From positions 1 to 64,000 of the forward strand of contig SIAN01000010.1 of assembly GCA_009691715.1 (NCBI GenBank): a stretch of 64,000 nt of DNA, in the 5' to 3' direction. Below are positions 36,661 to 46,300 of the stretch, piece after piece. The position numbers were made by a program, and so were the translations under genes. The first letter of the stretch is position 1, and each line of letters starts with the position of its first letter. The notes beneath the pieces are model-generated. The model was not told where the DNA came from. It made no database searches and saw only the letters and a program-made list of their open reading frames with translations. Origin of the DNA: Planctomycetota bacterium. GTDB taxonomy: Bacteria; Planctomycetota; B15-G4; SIAN01.

Positions 36661-36853
36661 CCCGTTCTATTCATGATCCCCGTTGCGAGGCGACGGGATG
36701 TCGGTTCAGGACGAGAAGGGAATGCGCGGTTCCGACGACGCGGGTGGAACGGCCCTTCGGGCATGCAAACCCGCTGAGGAAGGAACGTGCGTTTTCGACG
36801 AAGTCCTGGATCGACAGACCAAGCCGCAGCAGGGGTTTCATGAATCGAACGGG
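36661..36853. repeat. 193-bp element with inverted-repeat ends (MITE-like or IS remnant)
   Basis: The non-coding interval 36660-36897 is framed by an inverted repeat. The left end CCCGTTCTATTCATGA (36661-36676) matches the reverse complement of the right end (36838-36853) at 15 of 16 positions. Similarity continues inward imperfectly for ~50 bp: TGTCGGTTCAGGAC on the left versus TGTCGATCCAGGAC on the right, 12 of 14. The outer left repeat begins 2 bp after the metallopeptidase stop codon, so it could also act as a terminator. I see no target duplication and no coding sequence inside. It may be a miniature transposable element or the fused ends of a deleted IS. Confidence 0.6.
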
Positions 36854-36897
36854 CAAGTACGCCGCAACGGCGACGGGTCGAGCGGCCATCAGCACGC

Positions 36898-39541
36898 ATG
36901 AACCCGAGCGAGCCCACTGCGATCGAGTCGTGGCTGCGCGAAGCGGCCTTCGTGCGCGCGTTGGCGCGCGATCTCGTGTCGACGACGACCGATGCCGACG
37001 ACCTGGTGCAGGAGACGTGGCTGCGGGCGCGGAACACGCCGCCGCGTGCGGGGTTCGCGTGGCGCGCGTGGCTGGCCGGGCTGGTCCGCAACGTGGCGCG
37101 CGAGCGGCGGCGTGCCGAACTGCGACGCACGCACCACGAGGCGGCGGCGGCTGCTGCTGAGGCGGCGGTCGGCGCGATCGCGGGCGTGGCGCGCGACGAC
37201 CGTGCTCCAGCACTACCTCGAAGGCAGGACGCTCGAGGAGATCGCGCGGCAACGTGGCGAACCCTCGGCGACGACGCGCAGCCGGTTGAAGCAGGCGCTC
37301 GAGCGGATGCGCCTGCGGCTCGATCGCGACGCGACGAGCGGAAGGACGGGTTGGCTCGCGGCGTTCCTGCCGTGGGCGGTCGAGCCGCCGTTCGTGCCGG
37401 CAGCGCGGGTGGCCAACGTCGTGGCAGAGGCGAAGCTCGCCGCGGCCGCGGTCGTCCTGCTCGGCGTCGGCGGAGTGACCTGGTGGTGGAGCGGCGCCGG
37501 CAGTGGCAAAGCGGCGGCGGTCGCGGCTCACGCCGTGGACCGCGAGGCTGCGGGGATCGCCGAGCCCATCGCGCCGCCGACTGCAGGCATGGTCGCGACC
37601 GCCACACGGGTCGAACTCCGAGCGGCCGACCGCTCGGGCGCGGAGCGAGACGTCGCTGCCGAATCGCCGCCGGTCGAAACGGCCGGCACCGCGAGGTGGC
37701 GCGTCGTTGGTCGCCTTGACGGACTCGATCCGACGCTGGCGCTCGCGGCCGACGCGGCCATCGAGGTCGTCCCCGCGTCCACGGCGCAGGTGGGGTTCCC
37801 CGCGTCCGAGGTGGTGGCGATGACCGCGCGCTGCACTTGCACCGCAGACGGTCGCTTCACGGTGGCGCTGCCTCCCTACCGGCAGCCTTCCGGCGAGCCG
37901 CCGTGGTGGCGTGGCTTCACCGTGGTGTTCCGCGATCCCCGCTACCTCGACGCGCAGCAATTCCTCGCCACGGTGGATGCGACAGGGGCGCTGCACCGGG
38001 CTCCGCACGACTTCGTGGTCGAGCTCGCGACGCGGCCGTCGGCCTTCGCGGCCGGGCGCGTGGTGGACGAGCAGGGCGCGCCGCTCGCCGACGTCCACGT
38101 GCACTGGAGCGACTGGGAGGCCGCGGACGACGACGCCGACCGTGATTGCCGCAGCGACGAGGCGGGCCTCTTCCGGATCGAGTCGGCGGCGCTCGGCGCG
38201 ACGCAGCTTTCCGCCAGCGTCGACGATCCGTGGCTGGCGGAGGAGATGACTGCGACGCAACGCAGCGAGCTGCCGCCGGAGCGGGCACTGTTGCTCCCGG
38301 CAGACGCGGTGGTCGAGCTGCGCGCCGGCCACGAGACCGCGGTGCCCGACCTCGTGCTGCATCGTGGCGCCGCGATCCGAGGCCGCGTGTTTGACCGCGA
38401 CGGCGGGCCGCTGCCGCTGGCCTTCATCGAGGGGCACGCCCAACTTCCGGCGCCCACGCCCGACGAACCGCAGCACGAGCACGGGTGGAATCGTTCGATC
38501 CGCAGCGGGCCGGATGGGACCTTCGCATTGACCGGCATCGTGGCGGCGGAGTGGTCGCTGCTCGTGAAGGAGTCGGCCGGCGAGCGCTGCCATTCGGTGG
38601 TCGGCAACGCGGGTCTCGGCGAGTTCGTGAAGGTGGTGGCACCGGCCGATGGTGTCGTGCTGCGCCTCTCGACCATCGCCGTCGAGATGACGCTCTGCCT
38701 CGACGGCCAGCCGCAGCCGGGGCTGCGATGCAACGTCGGCGGGACCTCGCCGGATCGTGGCAGCACTTCGTGGCTCGGAATGGAGACGGACGCCGCCGGC
38801 CGCCTGCGGTTCGCCGGCGCCGTCGACTGCGAGTTCACCCTGTCAATCGATCGCCCCGACCTCGAACGCTACTCCCCGCCTTTCACGCTGCGCGCCGGCG
38901 AGACGACCCACCTTCGCACGATCGACCTCGAACGCCGCCGCCCGCGGCCGTCGCTCGCGCTGCGTCTCGTCGGGGAAGGCGCCACCGAGCTCACGCGCTG
39001 CTGCATCTCGCTCGAACCCGCCGACGGCTCCTGGCCGATAGCCTCTGAGAAGATCGCGGCGCCCGAAGACGGCCGCTTCCTCTGGCGCGATCTCGACCCC
39101 GGCAGATGGCGGATCACCGTCACCCCGGGTGGCGGCAGGTTCGGCGGCGGTGGCTGCTACGAGGCGGAGACGTTCGAGCTCGCGCTCGGCGCGCCCGAGA
39201 TCGTGGAGCGCGAGATCGCGCTGCGACCGACCGGCCGCCTCTCCGTCGTCGCCCTCGACGAGCAGCGAAACGCGGTTCGTGCTGCCTGCGAAGTGCTCCC
39301 GCCCGCTGCGCCGCAGGGTGCCGCCCCGCTCCCCGTGCGCTTCGTCTGGCAGCATGCGAGCGGCACCGGCAGCTCGCCGAAGAAGACCTCCGATGACGGT
39401 CCCGCCTTCGTCGCACCGCCGCCGCCGGCCGGTCGCTACCGGCTGCGCTTCAGCGCGGAGGGATTCCACCCGACCGAAGTCGACGCCGACATCCGCCCGT
39501 TCGAGACGACCGAGGTGGCGGTCACGTTTGTGCGTCGGTGA
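36898..39541 (+). pseudogene. ECF sigma factor with C-terminal membrane anchor and beta-sandwich repeats; frameshifted
   Basis: From ATG 36898 sigma region 2 is clear: LREAAFVRALARDLVSTTTD, then ADDLVQETWLRARN and GLVRNVARERRRAELRR. At ~37180-37205 the frame changes and the end of the linker is missing. The new frame reads TVLQHYLEGRTLEEIARQRG and SATTRSRLKQALERMRLRLD (region 4), then GWLAAFLPWAV. It continues intact to 39541: a transmembrane segment (LAAAAVVLLGVGGVTWWW) and ~650 residues of carboxypeptidase-regulatory/CNA-B-like beta-sandwich repeats, e.g. AGRVVDEQGAPLADVHVHW and IRGRVFDRDGGPLPLAFIEG. Sigma factors with such tails occur in planctomycetes. Either the gene is dead, or the long second frame is made separately from a GTG near 37200. 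Confidence 0.78.
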
Positions 39542-39562
39542 TGCGCGGCGCGCCGACGGGCG

Positions 39563-40363
39563 TCACATCGCCTCGCGATCGAGCTCGCGGGCGAGTCAGG
39601 CGCGGCAGAACTCCCAGTCGCGTTTGATCGAGGCAGTCGATCGGGCGAGCGCCTCGGCCGTCTGCTCGATGGTGAGGCCGGCGAAGAATCGCAGCTCGAC
39701 GACGCGCGACTTGGCGGCGAGGGCCGGGTCGCGTTCCATCCGTTCGAGGGCGTGGTGGAGCGCCTCGACGTCGAGGTCGGCGCGGCCGTCGAGCGCGGTG
39801 CGGAGCGCGGGACCGAGCGCGTCGAGCGTGGTGCCGTCGACGGTCTCCTCGGCGGCTCCCGCTTCGCGCTTGGCGGCGTTGCGGCGGCGCACCAGCGGTC
39901 GATCGGCACGCCGTCGACGTACTCCATCGCGAACCACGGCGTCCCGTCGGCGAGCGACCCGCCGTCGAGCAGGCGCGCGATCCGCGGGTCATCGAGCGTC
40001 GCCAGCAGCTGGCGCTCCTCGCGGAAGCGCCGCACGATCTCGTCGTGCGTGCAACCGGCCAGCACCGGCTGCACCAGCTTGACCGCCGCGAGCTGCGAGT
40101 ACTGCCCGTCGGCGTGCCGCGCGAGCCAGACACTTCCCATCCCGCCGCGTCCGAGCTCGCGCTCGAGCTGCCACGCGCCAACCCGCACGCCCGCGAGGTC
40201 GGCGTTGCCGAGCAGCGCGGCCACCGGCGAGCAGCTCGGCGTCGTCGCGGCACTCGACCGTAAGGAAGGCGGCGCGGCGGTCGGGCGCGAGCGCGTGCGC
40301 CGCCTCGAACAGCGCCACGAGGTGCGCGGTCCGGTCGCTGTGCTCGCTGCGAGCGGCATCCAT
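39563..40363 (-). pseudogene. Kinase N-terminus fused to sigma factor C-terminus, with frameshift and nonsense codon
   Basis: Three conserved pieces on the minus strand. From ATG 40363: a planctomycete kinase N-terminus (HLVALFEAAHALAPDRRAAF, then CRDDAELLA). One extra base at ~40225 shifts the frame; correcting it gives VAALLGNADLAGVRVGAWQL, the P-loop LGRGGMGSVWLARHADG, AAVKLVQPVLAG and the hinge WFAMEYVDGVPIDRWC. At ~39890 the sequence switches to the end of an ECF sigma factor: RRRNAAKREAGAAEETVDG, then VVELRFFAGLTIEQTAEALA and RSTASIKRDWEFCRA. Next comes TGA (39596-39598) where homologues have Trp, then LARELDREAM and a second TGA at 39563. Normally such sigma genes precede kinases, so the order is inverted. 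Confidence 0.82.
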
Positions 40364-40552
40364 CGGGCGCTCCCCCCCGCTCCCCGAGGCGCGGATGCTA
40401 GGGGCCTTTTTCGTGTCGCGATGAGCCGCTCCGCCCGCTTCCTGCGCATGGAGGGGCATGCAAGTCCGGTCGATCCGCCGACGTTCGTTCGGCCGCCGGC
40501 TGCACCTCGAGCCGCGCCCGCGCGGCTTTATCCGCCTGGAAGGAGTGAAGCC

Positions 40553-41833
40553 ATGAGCACGTTCCATCACGCCCTGGTCTCGGTCTCGCTCGCCCTGCTC
40601 GCCGTCGCGCCGCTCCCCGCGTGGCCCGGCCAGCTCGTCGTCAAGTTCGCCGAACCGCTGAGCGAACGGGCGGCGCAAGGCTTCTGCCGCCAGCTCGGCA
40701 TGGAGTGGTGCGGCCGCGCCTGGGACGGCGCGTTCGACATGGTCAAGGTCGCGGCAGGCGCGGAGACGGCCGCGATCGAGCTGCTCGAACAGCTCGCGGT
40801 CGTCGACTTCGCGGAGCCTGACTACGTCTGCAAGGCGACCGGACTGCCGACCGATCCGCGCTACCCGAACCAGTGGAACATGTACGACAAGGGCCGCGCG
40901 AGCGGGACGAAGGCCTCCGACTTCGGCGTGCAGGGCGAGTCGGCTTGGGCGGCGGGCGCGGAGGGCGCCGGCGTCACGTTCGCCGTCCTCGACACCGGCG
41001 TCGCGTTCAAGGACGTGACCTGGGACGGCCAGCTCTACAAGGTCGCGCCCGACCTCGCCGGCGTCACCTTCGTCGCGCCGCAGCGCTTCAACCTCGGCGG
41101 CAACGGCAGCGATGCGGCCGCCTACGACCGCCACGGCCACGGCACCCACATCACAGGAACGATCGCCGCGCAGCACGACAACCTGGTCACGTCGGCCGGC
41201 CTCGCCGCGAAGGTCGCGATCATGCCGGTCAAGGTGCTCAACAACTCGGGCTCGGGCAGCGTCTCGTCGGTCTCGCAGGGCATCTCATGGGCCGTCGCCA
41301 ACGGCGCCTTCGTTCTCAACATGAGCCTGGTCTTCACGTCGCACTCGAAGGCGCTCGCGAACGCCGTGAACGACGCCTGGAAGAAGGGCAGCGTCATCGC
41401 GGCGGTGGCCGGCAACGACGCGGTCAACCGCTGCTACTTCCCCGCCGCGTACGAGAAGGTCATCGCGGTGGGCGCGACCGACTTTGCCGGCACCAAGACC
41501 AACTACTCGAACTTCGGAACCGACCTCGACGTCGTCGCGCCGGGCGGGGACGTCGCCGTCGACCTGAACCAGGACGGCACCAACGACGGGATCGTGCAGC
41601 AGACCGTGACGCCAAACGACCCCACGCTCTTCTACGATGCCTTCTACGAGGGCACCTCGATGGCGACCCCCCACGTCGCCGCCTGCGCCGCGCTGGTCAA
41701 GGGCGAGCATCCCGCCTTCACCAGCAAGCAGGTCCGCGATGCCATCGAGAAGAGCTGCCGCGATCTCGGCGCGCCCGGCCTCGACGCAAACTATGGCAAC
41801 GGGCTGATCGATTGCGCGAAGGCGATCCAGTAG
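40553..41833 (+). CDS. Exported subtilisin-like serine protease (S8)
   Basis: 426 residues, ATG 40553 after AAGGAG. The signal peptide is VSVSLALLAVAPLPAWPG. Residues ~27-95 form a short inhibitor-like propeptide (QLVVKFAEPLSERAAQGFCR ... VVDFAEPDYVCKA) as in fervidolysin-type subtilases, followed by DPRYPNQWNM. The catalytic triad is visible: D147 in FAVLDTGVAF, H196 in DRHGHGTHITG and S369 in YEGTSMATPHVAACAAL, with oxyanion Asn288 in AVAGNDAVN. No C-terminal targeting domain follows, so it should be a soluble periplasmic or secreted protease activated by autocleavage. Intact gene, flanked upstream by the kinase-sigma chimera and downstream by a MITE-like element. Confidence 0.93.
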   Translation: MSTFHHALVSVSLALLAVAPLPAWPGQLVVKFAEPLSERAAQGFCRQLGMEWCGRAWDGAFDMVKVAAGAETAAIELLEQLAVVDFAEPDYVCKATGLPTDPRYPNQWNMYDKGRASGTKASDFGVQGESAWAAGAEGAGVTFAVLDTGVAFKDVTWDGQLYKVAPDLAGVTFVAPQRFNLGGNGSDAAAYDRHGHGTHITGTIAAQHDNLVTSAGLAAKVAIMPVKVLNNSGSGSVSSVSQGISWAVANGAFVLNMSLVFTSHSKALANAVNDAWKKGSVIAAVAGNDAVNRCYFPAAYEKVIAVGATDFAGTKTNYSNFGTDLDVVAPGGDVAVDLNQDGTNDGIVQQTVTPNDPTLFYDAFYEGTSMATPHVAACAALVKGEHPAFTSKQVRDAIEKSCRDLGAPGLDANYGNGLIDCAKAIQ

Positions 41834-41950
41834 CTGCGCAGGCGGACGCTCAGCATCGGATCGTGGGCGGCGGCGGGGCGACGAGCTCCGCCGCCGCCCG
41901 ATCCGTCATTCGTGAAGTCGCGTATTTGTGAAGTCGCGCGTCGCCCTCAG

Positions 41951-42106
41951 AGCGCCTAACAGAATGTCCGCTGCATTCGGCCGGCTGCGGACATCTGGGA
42001 CTTTGTCGACCTCCATCGGCGACCCCATTGGGTCGCCTGCTTCGGTCTCCGCGTCCCAGTTGCCCTCGCTCGGCCTCGGTGCGACGCGTCCATTCTGTTA
42101 GGCGCT
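41951..42106. mobile_element. 156-bp MITE-like element with 16-bp perfect TIRs and 5-bp target duplication
   Basis: The left end AGCGCCTAACAGAATG (41951-41966) is the exact reverse complement of the right end CATTCTGTTAGGCGCT (42091-42106). The element is flanked on both sides by CTCAG (41946-41950 and 42107-42111), the direct repeat expected from a transposase making 5-bp staggered cuts. The interior is non-coding and highly structured: TGTCCGC pairs with GCGGACA near the left end, and GGCGACCC/GGGTCGCC form an 8-bp stem with a 4-nt loop in the middle. It has no gene and so must be moved in trans. It lies 11 bp beyond the stop codon of the rpn-type nuclease gene. Confidence 0.88.
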
Positions 42107-42122
42107 CTCAGTGTCGCGGACG

Positions 42123-43196
42123 TCACTCCGCGAACACGGCGTCGAGCGAGTTCGTCACGGCGCCGCGGCGGATCCAGCTCGCCAGTTGCCCGGACGTGGC
42201 AGTCGCGATGCGTTCGCGCCAGATTGCATCGACGGTGCCGAAGCGCGACTCGAGGATCGCGAGCAGGCTCTCGCGTCGGGCGGCGAGCTCGCCTTCGGTG
42301 CGGCCTTCGGTGCGGCCCTCGACTCGGCCCTTCTGCAGTCCGGCGAGGCGGCCTTTCTCGATCCATTGGTCGATCATGTTCATGAAATCGCTCCGACTCG
42401 CCGGCGGGAGCGACTCCGCGATCGTCCGCTCCACTGCGGAGATCGGGGCATCAATCCAGCGGCAAACATAGCTCGCCAACGCTGCGAGTGCCGGCACCGC
42501 CTCCGGCCCGCGCAAGTCCGCTTCGAGCGAGCGGATCGCGTCCACCATCAGCTCGAAGAAGCGCGCGCTTGCCCGCCCGTTTCGTAGCGCCAGCCATGTC
42601 AGCTTGGCGATGGTGTCGCGGCCGCGACCGAGCAGCTCGGGATCCTGCAGCAAGGCCAGGTCGTCGACGATGAACCCGAAATCGAGCGGCAACACGTCGC
42701 TTCGGATCACGCCGTCGGCTGGATCGCGGCTGTCGCGAATGTCGAATCCAGGGAGTCGTGCCAGCAGCGCCTCGCCGAACCTTCGCGAGCCTGGCCAAGG
42801 CCGCGGCCCATGGTGGATCACGATCGGCACGATCGGCGGCAGCTTGGGGTCTTCCGGATGCTCCCGCGCGTGGCGTTCCCAGATGCGCGTCAAGTAGCCG
42901 AGCAGCCGCAGCGGCATTCGCGGGTCGAAGGTGCTCTGGTGTTCGATCAACAGGTAGACGAGAGCCAAGCGTCCATCGCGAAGCAGCACGCGGTAGAGCA
43001 AATCCGCCGCGCTCGATCGCAACGCCTCATCGACGAACGACGCCTCCACCCGCGTGAGCGAGTCGAGATCGAGCTGCGCCAGCAGAGCGGCCGGCAGCAC
43101 CGCGCGCAGCTCTGACGCAGCGTGCTGCGGCAGGCCGAAGATGGTGCGGACCAAGGCGTCGTGGGAATTGTGAGGAGTGTCGGGAGGCGTCGTCAC
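42123..43196 (-). CDS. Rpn family recombination-promoting nuclease / putative transposase
   Basis: 357 residues from GTG 43196. The N-terminal part matches the Rpn/YhgA-like (Transposase_31, PD-(D/E)XK) family: HDALVRTIFGLPQHAASELR, then ASFVDEALRSSAADLLYRV and ALVYLLIEHQSTFDPRMPLR, which contains the EHQS motif of the nuclease core. The sequence LRLLGYLTRIWERHAREHPE and IVPIVIHHGPRPW follow as in family members. Rpn proteins are DNA endonucleases that stimulate RecA-independent recombination and move by an unclear mechanism. Near the C-terminus a short Gly-Arg-Thr-Glu-Gly repeat precedes a helical tail. A MITE-like element sits immediately after its stop. It appears intact. Confidence 0.83.
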   Translation of the reverse strand: MTTPPDTPHNSHDALVRTIFGLPQHAASELRAVLPAALLAQLDLDSLTRVEASFVDEALRSSAADLLYRVLLRDGRLALVYLLIEHQSTFDPRMPLRLLGYLTRIWERHAREHPEDPKLPPIVPIVIHHGPRPWPGSRRFGEALLARLPGFDIRDSRDPADGVIRSDVLPLDFGFIVDDLALLQDPELLGRGRDTIAKLTWLALRNGRASARFFELMVDAIRSLEADLRGPEAVPALAALASYVCRWIDAPISAVERTIAESLPPASRSDFMNMIDQWIEKGRLAGLQKGRVEGRTEGRTEGELAARRESLLAILESRFGTVDAIWRERIATATSGQLASWIRRGAVTNSLDAVFAE

Positions 43197-43334
43197 GACC
43201 TCGAGGACGAAGCTCGAAGCCGGAGGTGACCGCGCCGGGCTGCCGCGTCCTTTGCGGCGTCATCAAGTCGAGACGGCCGCTCGCAACTGCCGCCGCCTCA
43301 GTGCGGGTGTTGGTCCCGGCGCTGCAATCGCCAC

Positions 43335-43378
43335 CGCCGGAGGCCATCACGAGGGGGGTGCGATGGTGGCCTCCGGCG
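43335..43378 (-). terminator. 12-bp GC-rich hairpin just after the propeller-cytochrome gene
   Basis: CGCCGGAGGCCA (43335-43346) pairs perfectly with TGGCCTCCGGCG (43367-43378) across a 20-nt loop. It starts 5 bp beyond the stop codon of the minus-strand gene ending at 43383, the expected position for a transcription terminator. No T-run follows on the minus strand, so it is not a canonical intrinsic terminator; in a high-GC genome it may still stall polymerase or protect the mRNA 3' end. The remaining sequence toward the rpn gene (43197-43334) shows nothing recognisable. Confidence 0.5.
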
Positions 43379-43382
43379 GCGT

Positions 43383-46300
43383 TCACAGCTGCACCTTGTC
43401 GCTGAAGTCGGTCTCGTGCGGGTGGAAGTGGAGTTCGTTCGCGGTCGTGCTGATCGAGTCGACCACCACTTCGACGAAGGCGAGCGAGCCGTCGTCGTTC
43501 AGCGTGACGTAGGCCGCGGTGGCGACGCCGCCGACGCTCGGCGCGGCCGTCATGAACCTGGTTTCGCTCGCCGCCTGGCCGTCGATCCACTCGATGAAGC
43601 GGCCGGTCACGGTCGCACCGTCGATCAGCGCGCCGTCTTCGCCGCGTACGGTGAAGGTTGCGAGCAGGTCTTCCTTGTTGCTCGGCAGCGTGCCCTGCGA
43701 CGCCAGCACGACGACATCGGAATGGACCGACTGGAAGACGTGCGCGCCGGCCTGGAAGGTGATCGAAGAGATCGTCGCGACGTTGCCGTTCGCGTCGGTG
43801 CCGTCGATCTCCGCGAGGTACTGCGTGCCCGGCTTCAGTTTGCGCACGACCATCACGTGCTGCCGCTCGAAGCGCCGTTCGGAGAAAGTCGCGATCAGGG
43901 CGCCGGTCGCGGGATCGCGCAGCCGAATGCGGCTGGTTGCCTCGCTCGACGTCGTCCAGCGGAACTTGGCCAGCACCGAGTTCTCGAACACCAGTTGCGC
44001 CGCGGTGATAGTTGGGGCGACGCCGTTGCTCGGCCAGCTCGCGTTGTCGGCGGGGTTGGAGCCGTGGTCGGTCTCGTAGCCGTCGGGATAACTGTCATCG
44101 TCGGAGTCGGAGTCGGTCGGCGAAGTGATGATCTCGTCGCCGTCGCGCAGGAAGTCGCCGTCGCGGTCGATGCCGACGCGCCCGCCGGTGCCGACCGGCA
44201 CGCCGAGGAAGACCAGCACGCCGCCGAGTTGCGCCAGCGCGTCGAGCTGCGCCAACGACTGCGGCGCCAGCGTCACGCTGTCGGGCTCGAACAGTTGCGA
44301 GGCCGGATCGAAGCGGAAGCCGATGCGCGGTCGCGGGCTGCCGGGCAGGAAGGCGTGGACGGCGAGGTCGCAGTTTCCGGCAGTGGCCTGCGGCTGCAGG
44401 AAAGTGGCGACCGGCGTGGCGGCAGGCAGCCCGGACTTCGCCGGCGTCAAGGTGTAGCTCCACATCGCGGCCGCGGCCGTGCCCGAGTCGAACTCGGCGA
44501 CGAATGCCGTGATCGCCTGTTTGGCACTGTCGGAAGCGGTGAAGTTTTCGATGACGAAGTGTTTGAGCCCGTCGGCGAAACCATTGTTCGCCATCCCGAA
44601 GCCGGTCGCCGGTGTGCGGTCCAACCCGTTGAGATTCACCGAGTTGAAGGTCATGGCTCGGTAGTTCACGTCGTCGCTGTCCTTGTCGAACAGGCCGCGC
44701 AGGTGGGCCGGGTTGTCGGCGACGACCGGCAGCGTCACGTCGTTGAAGATCTGGTTGGTGGCGCCGTTGAACCCGGTCAGGTTGTGGCAATCGGCGCAGG
44801 CCAGGCGCCGGTCGGTGAACGGGGGCGCGGTGTCGAGCGCGACTCGCGTCACCGGAAGTTGCAGGAACGCCGCGCGGCCCTTGGTCGCGTCGGCGCCGCT
44901 GGCGGTCGAGAGTTCGCGCGTCGGGAGTTGGCCCGGGTTGGCCGGCATTGCCAGCGAGAAGACGTAGGACTGGAAGTTGCGGAACTCAACGACCGACGGC
45001 TCAGCGCCGCCGAGCAGCCCGATGAAGGCCGGCTTGAACGCGTCCAAGTCGACTCGATCACCGCGCCAGTGGAACGGCGCAGTCTCCTCGAGCCCGCGCA
45101 ACGATTGCGTGACCTTCACCTTCTTGTCGTCCTTGTCGACCTTGAGAGCGTCGGTCAAGGTGCCAGTGAACTCGCCGAGCGACCAGGCGATGCGGTCGGC
45201 ATGGCCGTCCAAGTGGCAGGTGTTGCAGCTCTGCGTGCCGGTGCCCGAGTTGGAGGCATCGATGTGCACCAGCCGGCCGTTGCGGATCACCGCGGGGGTC
45301 GGGTCGAAGCCGACCGGAAGGCTCGCGAGCGGCGTGATCACCGCGCCCGCTGCGACCTGCGTGAGATCGAACTGGTCGAGCGTGGCGTCGGCGCGATTGA
45401 ACACCCACAGCCGCTCGCTTGCCTCGTCGAGTGCGAGCCCGCGCGGCCCGAAGCCGCTGGCGGCGAGGCTTGCGATCACGGTTCCGCTCGCGAGGTCGAC
45501 GACGGCGGTGTTGCGCGTGTCGTAGCAGCAGCAGAAGAGGAGCTGGCCGTTGGCGGTGAGTGCTATCTCGTTGGGCACCGCGAACAGCGCCTTGCTGAGC
45601 GGCAGCAGCGGATGGCGCGACGCCGGATCGTTCAAGTCGATCACCGTCGTCGCCTGCGGGATGACGGCCGAGCCGGTCGTCGCGATGGTGAGTCGATGGC
45701 GCGCGATCCCGCCTTGCGGGAACTGGTGCTCGCCTTCGAGCATGTTGTTGGCGTCGACATTCGACACCACGAAGCGAGCCGCGCCGCGCGCCGGCACCTT
45801 CTTCACGTCGAAGCAGAGCGTGCCCATGCGCCAGAGCGCGATCGTCGCGTCAGTCGCGCCGCTCGCGAGGTCGAAGGCGAGCAGGTCGCGGTCGGGTGGG
45901 GGCGGGAAGGGGCCGGTGCCGGGTGGCGGGTTCAGCGTCAGATCCCACATGTCGACCATGGTGCTGCTGAGCAGCTTGGCATTCGCCGTCGTCCCGTTGC
46001 CGCTCTCGAAGGCGAGGACGAAGAGTTGGTTGCCGTCGAGCAGCAGCGCGCGCGGCTCCTCGGCGTGCACCAACGGCGAGTTCAGTGGATTGGGGAACTT
46101 GGTCCCGAACTCGAGACGGCGCACGACCGCGCGCTGGGCCGCGTCGATCTCGACCACCTGATTCACGAGCGAGAGCGTGCAGTACGCTTTGTCGCCCGCG
46201 ATATCGAAGACCAGTCCCGACGGCTCGACCGGGATCTCGAACGCACCCGAGGTCGTCAAGGTCGCCTGACCCGGCATGAAGCTGTCGAGCACGCTGCGCG

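Noticed and set aside
36683..36901. Small plus-strand gene of 72 codons between the metallopeptidase and the sigma gene
   Set aside because: It lies almost wholly inside the inverted-repeat element, has no ribosome site and no recognisable sequence.
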